A stretch of 18,357 bases of DNA from Granulosicoccus sp965367215 (GTDB taxonomy: Bacteria > Pseudomonadota > Gammaproteobacteria > Granulosicoccales > Granulosicoccaceae): contig CBDUIJ010000081.1 in assembly GCA_965367215.1 (NCBI GenBank), forward strand, positions 1 to 18,357, given 5' to 3'. This document shows, piece after piece, positions 1-6,819 of this stretch; position 1 is the stretch's first letter, and each line of letters starts with the position of its first letter. A program made the translations under genes and the position numbers. The notes under the pieces were generated by a model that searched no databases, had not been told where the DNA came from, and saw only the letters and a program-made list of their open reading frames with translations.

Positions 1-44
1 AACAGGCGAAACTCAACCTGACGGTGACGCAGAAAATCAGACAT
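1..44 (-). CDS. Sugar-type ABC transporter permease, N-terminal fragment
   Basis: Only the first 14 codons are inside the window. The minus-strand ATG at 44-42 opens a frame reading MSDFLRHRQVEFRL that stays open to the window edge. The start overlaps the last codons of the upstream ATPase gene by 8 bases, the close packing expected of an ABC operon. A short basic N-terminus before the first membrane helix is usual for RbsC-type permeases, and a permease is the component still missing from this locus. The identity therefore comes mostly from position. The downstream sequence was not visible. Confidence 0.6.
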   Translation of the reverse strand, partial: MSDFLRHRQVEFRL

Positions 45-1566
45 AGATGGCTGTCTCGAGCTCGTTTACCGAAATCTTGCGCGGATCATGGGTGTCGACA
101 ATGCGGCCGTGGTGCATGTGAATGACCCGATCGCTGTTGAACAGGGCTTCCGTCACCTCGTCGGTGATCAGCAGGATTGCCAGACCTTGCTCGGCAAGGT
201 CACGTACGATACGGAAGATGCCGGCGCGTGCCCCCACATCGACACCGACCGTCGGGCAGTCGAGTATCAGAAGCTTCGGTTCCGTTGCCAGCCACTTGGC
301 CAGAACGACCTTCTGCTGATTCCCACCCGAGAGGGTGGAGATGGCATCGTCTGGCTCACCGATCTTGACGCCAAGTTGTTGCACCCAGTCGGAGACAAGC
401 GCGTTCTTCTGGCGAGCGGAAATCAGCCCCACGGCATTCAGGATACGGTCGAGTACCGAAATGACCGTGTTGTCTGCAATCGACTGCTTTTGCAGCAGCC
501 CCAGCTGCAACCGATCTTCAGACACATAGGCCACACCCTGAGCGATGGCATGGCGCAGAGAGGAGGGCGCAAAGGGCTGCCCATTGAGATGCATGGTGCC
601 TACATCGAGACGGGTCATGCCTGTCATCGCATGGGCCAGCTCGGTTCGTCCTGCGCCAATCAGGCCGATCAGTCCGACGACTTCCCCAGCATGTATGGAC
701 AGATCGATACCGTTGAATTCACCACTTCGAGCCAGATTTTCTGCCTTGAAGACACAAGGTGCATCCTGCCTGTCACAGGCAACAACCTTTTCATCCAGCA
801 CATGGCCCGTCATCAATTCGCCAAGGCGTGACTGAGTCATACCGGCTGTTGGAAACACATCCACAAGGCAGCCATCACGCAGAACGGTCACACGTTCGGC
901 AATGTCGAGTACTTCGGCCAGGCGGTGACTGACAAAGACAACTGCAACCCCTTCGCTGGACAAGGTGCGAACGATATCGAGAAGGGCATCGGTTTCCGAT
1001 TGCGTCAGTGATGCTGTGGGCTCATCCATGAAGATAAGCTGTGAATCATTCATCAGAGCGCGTGCAATCGCCACGATCTGCCGCTGTGCAATCGGCAAGG
1101 ACTCCAGGGATGCAGACAGATCGAGAGAGACATTCAGTTTGGACAACACAGCCTTGGCCCGCTTTCTCATATCGGCGTAGTCGACACCGCGCGGTGTCAG
1201 ACCCACCATATCGTCAAAGGCAATATTCTCGGCCACGCTCATGTTGGGGAAGAGCGCAAGGTCCTGCCATATAACCGACACACCACGAGCGCGGGCGATC
1301 ACCGGCGTGATGGTATCGAGAGTCTCGCCGAAGAGCTCTATCCGTTCAGCCGCCTCGGGGCGATGCACACCGGTCACGATCTTGATCAGGGTGGATTTAC
1401 CGCTGCCATTCTCGCCCGCCAGGCAATGCACTTCACCTCTGCGAACCTCAAAATCGACTTCATCCAGTGCCCGAACGCCACCAAAGATCTTGGTGACGCC
1501 AACCAGGCGCAGGGCATGTTGCTGACTATCTGTCACGTCAGGCGATGTCATGGGGGAATTACTCAA
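37..1566 (-). CDS. RbsA/MglA-type sugar ABC transporter ATP-binding protein (two NBDs)
   Basis: A cytoplasmic ATPase of 509 residues, the usual length for two fused nucleotide-binding domains of the carbohydrate uptake class 2 (CUT2) family, which powers import of monosaccharides or similar ligands. NBD1 is complete: Walker A GENGSGKST (51-59), Q101, signature LPIAQRQ (157-163), Walker B ending D181-E182, and H214. NBD2 has the family's degenerate Walker A GLIGAGRTE (301-309) and an intact signature LSGGNQQ (412-418). Its Walker B reads LLILDCPT, so the usual catalytic glutamate is Cys437. ATP hydrolysis is thus expected mainly at one composite site. The gene lies 81 bp downstream of the binding-protein gene and overlaps the permease start. 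The transported ligand cannot be read from the ATPase. Confidence 0.95.
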   Translation of the reverse strand: MSNSPMTSPDVTDSQQHALRLVGVTKIFGGVRALDEVDFEVRRGEVHCLAGENGSGKSTLIKIVTGVHRPEAAERIELFGETLDTITPVIARARGVSVIWQDLALFPNMSVAENIAFDDMVGLTPRGVDYADMRKRAKAVLSKLNVSLDLSASLESLPIAQRQIVAIARALMNDSQLIFMDEPTASLTQSETDALLDIVRTLSSEGVAVVFVSHRLAEVLDIAERVTVLRDGCLVDVFPTAGMTQSRLGELMTGHVLDEKVVACDRQDAPCVFKAENLARSGEFNGIDLSIHAGEVVGLIGLIGAGRTELAHAMTGMTRLDVGTMHLNGQPFAPSSLRHAIAQGVAYVSEDRLQLGLLQKQSIADNTVISVLDRILNAVGLISARQKNALVSDWVQQLGVKIGEPDDAISTLSGGNQQKVVLAKWLATEPKLLILDCPTVGVDVGARAGIFRIVRDLAEQGLAILLITDEVTEALFNSDRVIHMHHGRIVDTHDPRKISVNELETAIYV

Positions 1567-1588
1567 GGATGGATACTCGAACAGTAAA

Positions 1589-1618
1589 GGCCGCGAGCCG
1601 ACAGGCGTACTCGCGGCC
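1589..1618 (-). repeat. GC-rich hairpin between binding-protein and ATPase genes
   Basis: A perfect 9-bp inverted repeat, GGCCGCGAG (1589-1597) and CTCGCGGCC (1610-1618), with a 12-base loop. On the transcribed minus strand the stem is followed by TTTACTGT rather than a full U tract. It sits in the short gap after the substrate-binding-protein stop. Inferred role: mRNA 3'-end protection or partial termination, giving more binding protein than ATPase, as is known for other periplasmic-binding-protein operons. Confidence 0.65.
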
Positions 1619-1647
1619 AGATATCAACACATAACGACAACCGGGAA

Positions 1648-2628
1648 TCAGAGACCCTTGGCGGCCAGATCGTCAACTGAACCCTTGTTCAGCTCCAGCA
1701 GGTTGTCGGTAATGATGTCCTTGTTTTCTACATCAGGCTCGATGACGCCAAGACCAGGGATATCGGTTCCTGCAGTGATTTCATCGCCGTCCACCAGCAT
1801 CTTGCCAAGCGTCACAAAGACCTCACCGGCTTGCATCGGATTCCACATGAAACCACCCGTGATCACATCGGAGTGGACGAGCTTCGCACCCTGACCCGGA
1901 GAGAAGGGGCCCAGCACAAACACTTCCCCCACCTTGCGCCGCTCCTGTACAGCACGCCCTGCACCGATAGGCCCCTGACTACCGAAAGCAAGAAAACCTT
2001 TCAGGTCGGGATTGGCCGCCATCAGGTCGAGTGCCGTGGCACGGCTGTCATCAACATTTTCCGCGACCCCGTAGCGTTCACCGACCAATGCAACATCCGG
2101 GCGGTTCTCTGCCATCCATGCAATGGCAGCGTCTGCCCAGGCATTATGCAGAGGTACCGTGAGGGAGCCGACGAATACGGCATATTTGCCTTCGCCTTCG
2201 ATCTTCGACGCCAGCAGCTCGGCATGTGCTTCGCCAAAACCCTGCGCAGAGGCAAGTTCAAAGTTCCAGTCGACGTTCTGCAAGCCGGGCCCTTCGTGGG
2301 AAACCACCTTGATGCCGGCATTTCGCGCTTTTTCCAGTACCGGTTCGAGCGCCGCTTCGTCATTGGGGACGACACCGATGACGTCTACGCCCTTGGCGAT
2401 GAGATCTTCGATGGCCTGCACCTGCAGCGATGGATCCGCTGAGACGGGGCCGATCATCTCGGCGGTCACGCCAAGCTCCTCAGCCTTGTTCGCGATGCCT
2501 TCCTCCATCGCATTGAACCAGGGTATGCCTCCAATCTTGACGACAACGCCGATTTCGGTTGCCAGGACATTGCTGGAGAGGCCGATTGACAATAGGGTCG
2601 CAGCGGCAATTGACAGGTTCTTTTTCAT
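1648..2628 (-). CDS. Periplasmic sugar/AI-2-like ABC transporter substrate-binding protein
   Basis: A periplasmic binding protein of 326 residues (Peripla_BP_4 type, RbsB/LsrB/RhaS-like). The first 23 residues form a signal peptide (MKKN followed by a hydrophobic stretch ending VLA). The mature part starts at TEIGVVVK and has the repeated Rossmann pattern: GIPWFNAMEEG near the N-terminus, IEDLIAKGVDVIGVVPND, then an HEGPG motif and DWNFE, as in AI-2/rhamnose-type binding proteins. I chose the ATG at 2628 over the one at 2643 because GAGGA lies 8 bases before it and it gives a cleaner signal peptide. It is the first gene of the minus-strand ABC operon and faces a LacI regulator. The ligand is not determined; AI-2 is only one possibility. 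Confidence 0.92.
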   Translation of the reverse strand: MKKNLSIAAATLLSIGLSSNVLATEIGVVVKIGGIPWFNAMEEGIANKAEELGVTAEMIGPVSADPSLQVQAIEDLIAKGVDVIGVVPNDEAALEPVLEKARNAGIKVVSHEGPGLQNVDWNFELASAQGFGEAHAELLASKIEGEGKYAVFVGSLTVPLHNAWADAAIAWMAENRPDVALVGERYGVAENVDDSRATALDLMAANPDLKGFLAFGSQGPIGAGRAVQERRKVGEVFVLGPFSPGQGAKLVHSDVITGGFMWNPMQAGEVFVTLGKMLVDGDEITAGTDIPGLGVIEPDVENKDIITDNLLELNKGSVDDLAAKGL

Positions 2629-2742
2629 GTAGTTGTTCCTCATGTGGTGCGTTCTCCTGCTTGGTTTCTGATGTGGCCGTCTGTCGAGGGGCCACTGTCA
2701 GGACAATCTCGTGAATCCGTTGAAGACGTTGTGATACCGTAT

Positions 2743-2760
2743 TGCACAATCGATGGTGCA
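2743..2760. promoter_or_regulatory. Candidate LacI-family operator
   Basis: TGCACAATCGATGGTGCA is an 18-bp dyad that matches its own reverse complement at 16 of 18 positions, with central C-G. LacI-family operators typically have such even-length dyads around a CpG. It lies in the 192-bp gap between the divergent binding-protein and regulator genes, where it could control both. Binding is inferred, not shown. Confidence 0.55.
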
Positions 2761-2789
2761 CCGTACTCCCGGATGGCGCATTGTGTCAA
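2760..2789 (-). promoter_or_regulatory. Possible promoter of the ABC operon
   Basis: On the minus strand a perfect -35 TTGACA (2789-2784) is followed after 18 bases by TACGGT (2765-2760), a poor -10 with 3 of 6 consensus matches. The -10 touches the candidate operator at 2743-2760, which would suit repression by the divergent LacI-type protein. The weak -10 keeps confidence low. Confidence 0.35.
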
Positions 2790-2820
2790 CTGCAGAACAG
2801 GAATCGAGAACGAATTTCTC

Positions 2821-3891
2821 ATGAGCAAGGACCAGCGAACCGAATCCCGCAAGCAATCCACCACGATCTACGACATTGCTCGAGAAACCGGTTCATCGCC
2901 GTCAACCGTTAGTGCGGCACTCAGCGGCCGCTGGAAGGCTCGCCGCATTCGTCCTGACACGGCTGAGCGGATCATCAGTGCCGCAAAGGAAATGGGATAT
3001 GCCATCAACAAGCAGGCACGTGGACTGCGCACGGCACGTTCCGACCTGATCGGACTGTTGATTCCCGAACACGACAATCGATTCTTTTCCGATCTGGCGC
3101 AAAGCTTCACCCAGGAAGCCAGAAAGCGAAGCCAGTGTCCGATCATCATCGCCACACAGCGAGACAGCGCTGCCGAAGCCGACGCCGTACAGAACCTTCT
3201 GAGCTACTCGATCGACTCCCTGTTCGTTGCCGGTGCTGCTCAACCCGAGAATATTCATCAGTTGAGTGAGGCGGCCAACCTGCCTACCGTGTTTCTCGAT
3301 CAACCATGCCGAGGTGCAAGGTCGGCCGTTACCGATCACGCCATAGGTGCACGGCAGCTGACGGAGGCGATAATCGATACCTTGCCGTCAAAGGTGCCCG
3401 AGAAACGCAACAAGGTGTACCTGATTGGTGGTGACGCCACACTGCATGCCTCTGCTGCTCGAATTGCGAGCTTTCGCGAGGTTGTCACCGAACGCCTGGG
3501 CCAGTGCGGGGAAGAGCAGATCATCGCCTGCGGTTACCAGCCAGCTCCTGCACTGGCTGCCATGGAAGAGTTGACGGCCCGTCTCGGCGGTCTGCCCGCC
3601 GGTCTCTTCGTCAATTCGATCAATGTGTTTGAATCCATCCTGCAGTTTCTGGTGCAGCGGCCAGAAGCCGAGCTGCACAACGTGTCCATCGGCTGCTTCG
3701 ACTATGAACCATACGGGCAGTGGCTGCGCTTCCCTGTACACATGATTCGGCAACGACACAGGCAGCTGATACGCACTGCGTTCGACTTACTGGACAACAG
3801 TCAGGACGAAGACCATCTCGTCCAGATAGCACCCGAGTTGTATCCGGCAACGTACCGACAGGCAAACCTCGAAGGCCAGCACTCAGCATGA
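2821..3891 (+). CDS. LacI-family transcriptional regulator
   Basis: A DNA-binding regulator of 356 residues. The N-terminal helix-turn-helix spans about residues 14-34 (TIYDIARETGSSPSTVSAAL), followed by the hinge-helix region ending near residue 73. A periplasmic-binding-protein-like effector domain then starts at SDLIGLLIPEHDNRFF. The linker GRWKARRIRP is about three residues longer than in LacI or PurR, a variant seen in some members. The frame is open from 2644, but the 59 extra residues have no LacI character and the first normal residues follow the ATG at 2821, so I start there. It is divergent from the ABC import operon, so it probably senses the transported ligand and regulates that operon and itself. 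Confidence 0.93.
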   Translation: MSKDQRTESRKQSTTIYDIARETGSSPSTVSAALSGRWKARRIRPDTAERIISAAKEMGYAINKQARGLRTARSDLIGLLIPEHDNRFFSDLAQSFTQEARKRSQCPIIIATQRDSAAEADAVQNLLSYSIDSLFVAGAAQPENIHQLSEAANLPTVFLDQPCRGARSAVTDHAIGARQLTEAIIDTLPSKVPEKRNKVYLIGGDATLHASAARIASFREVVTERLGQCGEEQIIACGYQPAPALAAMEELTARLGGLPAGLFVNSINVFESILQFLVQRPEAELHNVSIGCFDYEPYGQWLRFPVHMIRQRHRQLIRTAFDLLDNSQDEDHLVQIAPELYPATYRQANLEGQHSA

Positions 3892-3897
3892 GTTGAC

Positions 3898-3942
3898 TAG
3901 CCTGCCGATCCCTGTCACTTATTCACCGGTCAGATCAGGCTA
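3898..3942. repeat. Inverted repeat after the LacI gene
   Basis: TAGCCTG (3898-3904) pairs with CAGGCTA (3936-3942) across 31 bases, starting 6 bases after the regulator stop codon. There is no U tract and the loop is long. It may be part of a terminator or structured 3' end, but this is weak. Confidence 0.25.
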
Positions 3943-3990
3943 TCGAGCGCTGCGTGACTTCTACGGCCTGTGAGGAATCGGGTGTCATCT

Positions 3991-4019
3991 TTGCAGCTCA
4001 GCCGATAGAGGTCTATCCT
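3991..4019 (+). promoter_or_regulatory. Possible promoter of the DUF4178 cluster
   Basis: TTGCAG (3991-3996) and TATCCT (4014-4019) are separated by 17 bases, 41 bases before the first DUF4178 gene. The matches to sigma-70 consensus are 3 of 6 and 4 of 6, so this is only a candidate. The 168-bp gap after the LacI gene is where a promoter would be expected. Confidence 0.25.
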
Positions 4020-4059
4020 TGCCAAACGTCGCAGAAGCAATGCAACACAAGCAAGACTC

Positions 4060-4671
4060 ATGACATTCAATGAATCCATCAGTTGTCCCTCCTGTGGCGC
4101 CGCGATGAGTGAGGCCACGGCACACGTTCGCAGCCTGGCCTGCCCACACTGCAGCAACTGGATCTATCTTGGCAGTAACGGTTGGGAGTCTGCTGGCCTG
4201 TTCGAGCATGCCATTGATGCACCGTCCATGTTGCGACTTGGAAAGCGTGGCGAGTTGGAGGGCAGGCTGTTTCACGTCGCCGGCCGAGTGCGCATGAGCT
4301 ACAACGAAGGCTTCTGGGACGAGTGGTGGCTGGAGTTCGATGACGGTTTTCATCAATGGCTGGAAGAGGACGATGGTGTCTACCGATTACACAGCCACAT
4401 GGATCACTCGATTGCGCCTGGCCAGTTCGATGTCGCAACCGTGGGGGGCAACGTTACTCTCGACGCTGCCGATTGGTTTGTAACAGAGCGAATCGACGCT
4501 CGGGTGGCGGGGGTCGAAGGATCACTGCCAGTGGCGATCGTGCCGGGCGAAAGCGTGGTATGTATTGATGCAATCAACAACGGCATCAAGGCATCGTTCG
4601 AGTCGGCCGCACGGGATGTGCAGATGTATCGAGGTCGAGTGGTGCGTGGGCAACAATTCGAATGGGAATGA
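4060..4671 (+). CDS. Soluble zinc-ribbon DUF4178 protein
   Basis: A protein of 203 residues with no signal peptide or membrane segment, so probably cytoplasmic. The N-terminus has two CxxC pairs, CPSC (9-12) and CPHC (28-31), forming a likely zinc ribbon. A DUF4178 domain fills most of the rest, with the family pattern around 65-110: a beta-rich G-R-L-F-H-V-A-G-R start, then WDEWWLEFDDG and WLEEDDG. The biochemical function of DUF4178 is unknown to me. It is the first of five plus-strand genes that end in a membrane spermidine-synthase-like enzyme, and the next gene encodes a second, larger DUF4178 protein. No strong ribosome-binding site precedes the ATG. Confidence 0.85.
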   Translation: MTFNESISCPSCGAAMSEATAHVRSLACPHCSNWIYLGSNGWESAGLFEHAIDAPSMLRLGKRGELEGRLFHVAGRVRMSYNEGFWDEWWLEFDDGFHQWLEEDDGVYRLHSHMDHSIAPGQFDVATVGGNVTLDAADWFVTERIDARVAGVEGSLPVAIVPGESVVCIDAINNGIKASFESAARDVQMYRGRVVRGQQFEWE

Positions 4672-4716
4672 GCGTTACTTCCCGACGTTCCAGACAAGCG
4701 GTATGATCAGGGCAGC

Positions 4717-6237
4717 ATGCAAATATCAAAACGCCTTGTCGGAATGCATCCGGATAAAGTCCTCGACGCGCTACAGCACCATATCGATGCAGGACACGAG
4801 GTGTCTGCATTGCAGGCCATTCCTGATCTCCAGGTGCAACATCCGCAATTCCACAACGAGCTGGAGCAACAGAAAGCCCGGCTGAGTGCGCGCCTGATCG
4901 ATGGCGTGAAAGTGCTGGACAGGAAAACTGCCGAGGTATTCCAGTGCGTCAATTGTGGTGGCCCTCTGGCACGCCAGAACCCCGAGTCAAAGCATGTCAT
5001 CTGCCAGTATTGTGGTTGCGATGCCATACACCCGGCTAATGACATCCGACTTGAGCGCTGGAATGAAGCGCTTGATCTTGAATCCAGATTTACCGTTGGT
5101 GATTTCTTCCAGTATGCGAATCGGCGTTGGCAGGCGATAGGGGTACAACTGTTCAGCGGATCCCTGCGTGAGTACGACAAGGAAGACAAGAAGTGGGAGA
5201 CCAGCAACGTGCGTTACACCAGTTGGTGGATGCTGAATGAGCATCGTGAGCTGGCCTGGTTGATCGATGACGGCAAGTGCCGGTATTGGGCCGAGAAATA
5301 CATTCCGATGGAACCCTTCAACCCCGATTCCTCTGATCGGCATTATGAGCACGGGCAGTGGAAGCTGGAATTTGCTGCAGGGGAGTTCAGCTATCAGCCG
5401 AAGCAAGGTGAGAGGCACGATTCAGCTGAGCATCTTGGTGCAAGTGTCCTGCCGGTCAGGCCGGGCGGGCCACATGCTGGCTATCAGGTCAGTATCGAAA
5501 CGCGTCTGGATGAGAACCAGAATCCCAAGGAAATCGAATTCATCAGGTCGCAACGAATTGATGATTCTGAAATGTTCAAAGCGCTGGGCAACGATCCTGA
5601 GTTGTCTGGCATCAACCACTGGAAACGTTCTATCAACATGCTTCTGGTGGCTTTGCCGTTACTGGCGGTTATTGCTTTCATGATCAATCGTGGTGGTGAG
5701 GTGATCAGTCAGAGTGTTGATATCACCTCACAGTCCGAAGAGGTAGTGCTACAGACCATCAACGTCGAAGAGTCAGGGACACGGTATGAATTCAACGCCA
5801 GTGTCAGTCAGCTGGATAACAATTCGTGGATGGGCGTTGACCTGGCGCTCGCCAATAGCGAAGGTGAGCCTGTCTACCAGAAGTATCTTGAATTCTGGCA
5901 GGAGTCGGGGCGTGATAGCGATGGGCCATGGCAGGAGCGCAATAGCAATATACGGTGGTTTGTACGAATGGACGAGCCCGGCGCCTATCGGGTAGTGGTG
6001 TCCGTTGAACCTTCCTCGTCGACCAAGGCATCCGGATTCACCTTGCGGACAGAGCCTAATCGCTCATCATCGCTGCCATTCATGATGGCAGCTGGTTTTA
6101 CCGTGTTCATGGTCATCATGTTTCTCATGAAGATATCAGCGGTGAAGTCGGTGGCAGCCTCCATAGCCGTGAAAGTGAAGAAAAGGTTTGAACCCGAAGG
6201 GCAACCCAAGGCCGATCCCGCGGAGCAGTGGTCATGA
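4717..6237 (+). CDS. Membrane-anchored zinc-ribbon DUF4178 protein
   Basis: A protein of 506 residues. Residues 1-70 are mainly helical and polar, followed by a zinc ribbon with CVNC (77-80) and CQYC (96-99). A DUF4178 domain covers about 105-280, including YTSWWMLNEHRELAWLIDD, the same fold signature as its neighbour. A first membrane helix lies near 305-323, an external beta-rich region near 325-440 (WMGVDLALANSEGEP, then a PGAYRVVVSVEPS stretch), and a second helix near 443-461. A basic, Pro-rich cytoplasmic tail follows. The predicted layout has the zinc ribbon and DUF4178 inside and the middle domain outside. It probably links an extracytoplasmic input to the cytoplasmic DUF4178 part. 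Its stop overlaps the next start (ATGA). Confidence 0.85.
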   Translation: MQISKRLVGMHPDKVLDALQHHIDAGHEVSALQAIPDLQVQHPQFHNELEQQKARLSARLIDGVKVLDRKTAEVFQCVNCGGPLARQNPESKHVICQYCGCDAIHPANDIRLERWNEALDLESRFTVGDFFQYANRRWQAIGVQLFSGSLREYDKEDKKWETSNVRYTSWWMLNEHRELAWLIDDGKCRYWAEKYIPMEPFNPDSSDRHYEHGQWKLEFAAGEFSYQPKQGERHDSAEHLGASVLPVRPGGPHAGYQVSIETRLDENQNPKEIEFIRSQRIDDSEMFKALGNDPELSGINHWKRSINMLLVALPLLAVIAFMINRGGEVISQSVDITSQSEEVVLQTINVEESGTRYEFNASVSQLDNNSWMGVDLALANSEGEPVYQKYLEFWQESGRDSDGPWQERNSNIRWFVRMDEPGAYRVVVSVEPSSSTKASGFTLRTEPNRSSSLPFMMAAGFTVFMVIMFLMKISAVKSVAASIAVKVKKRFEPEGQPKADPAEQWS

Positions 6238-6410
6238 AGCGTTTGCATTATCCATTGCTGGGCTTGTTGATCGTCGCTATCCTCGGGCTGCCGGCGTGGT
6301 ACAGCCTGCGCAGTGGAGCAGAGGCCGTTCCAGGCACCGGGGCCAACGCCGTACTGCGATCAAAAGATAATCGCACCTATGTAGGTGGCGGGCCCAGAAT
6401 GGGCAAGTAG
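6234..6410 (+). CDS. 58-residue single-pass membrane peptide of unknown family
   Basis: A 58-residue protein whose ATG overlaps the TGA of the preceding DUF4178 gene (ATGA), with GGAG 8 bases upstream in the end of that gene. This strongly suggests translational coupling. One hydrophobic segment (about residues 6-23, LLGLLIVAILGLPAWYSL) is followed by a short polar tail ending in YVGGGPRMGK. It could be an anchored peptide or an uncleaved signal. I do not recognise the family. Because it is sandwiched between genes of one apparent operon, it is probably a small component of the same membrane system. Confidence 0.7.
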   Translation: MKRLHYPLLGLLIVAILGLPAWYSLRSGAEAVPGTGANAVLRSKDNRTYVGGGPRMGK

Positions 6411-6473
6411 GAGCCGGTAGTCGAGCTATGGGCGTTCCGCATCAACAGTTGACAAGTATCAGTGGAGAATGAC

Positions 6474-6776
6474 GTGAAGAAATCCGACAAGATGAGCCGT
6501 AGATGCGTTTCAGCGATCGTGCTGCTTGCAGCCAGTGATGTCGCATTGGCACAACAGGGAACAATGGCAGGGTTTGCCGGCGAGCTCTTTTCGACCATCG
6601 TGTATTCAATTGTCGGTATCGTCATGGCAGTTGCCGGGTTCAAGGTCGTTGACTGGCTGACCCCTGGCAATCTGGCAGAAGAGGTTGCCGTGAAGGAAAA
6701 CCGGGCCTTGGCTGTGCTGGCAGGTTCGATGATGTTGGGTGTGTGTATCATCATTGCCAGTGTGTTGATCAGCTAG
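6474..6776 (+). CDS. DUF350 family membrane protein
   Basis: A 100-residue membrane protein. I start at the GTG at 6474 because GGAG (6464-6467) lies 6 bases before it; an upstream in-frame GTG at 6462 has no such site. Residues 1-26 look like a signal peptide (ending ALA before QQ) or first helix. Two further hydrophobic segments lie near 40-58 and 78-98. The DUF350 (PF03994) hallmark VVDWLTPGNL followed by a charged EEV...KEN stretch is present at about 58-77. The family includes YjfL of E. coli, which occurs near polyamine/glutathionylspermidine-type genes; I recall this association but cannot check it here. One DUF350 unit is present, whereas many family members carry tandem units. Confidence 0.85.
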   Translation: MKKSDKMSRRCVSAIVLLAASDVALAQQGTMAGFAGELFSTIVYSIVGIVMAVAGFKVVDWLTPGNLAEEVAVKENRALAVLAGSMMLGVCIIIASVLIS

Positions 6777-6819
6777 CGGACCGAGCAGCTCATCACCTGT
6801 TTTGACATGACTCTGCGTG

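Noticed and set aside
88..831. A 247-codon plus-strand open frame
   Set aside because: It lies opposite the clearly coding RbsA-like ATPase gene, lacks family features, and is best read as an antisense shadow.
2629..2643. Alternative upstream ATG for the binding protein at 2643
   Set aside because: The downstream ATG at 2628 has a better-spaced GAGGA and gives a normal signal peptide start.
2644..2820. 59-residue N-terminal extension of the LacI regulator
   Set aside because: It shows no LacI similarity, would cover the operator and promoter region, and the normal helix-turn-helix protein starts at 2821.
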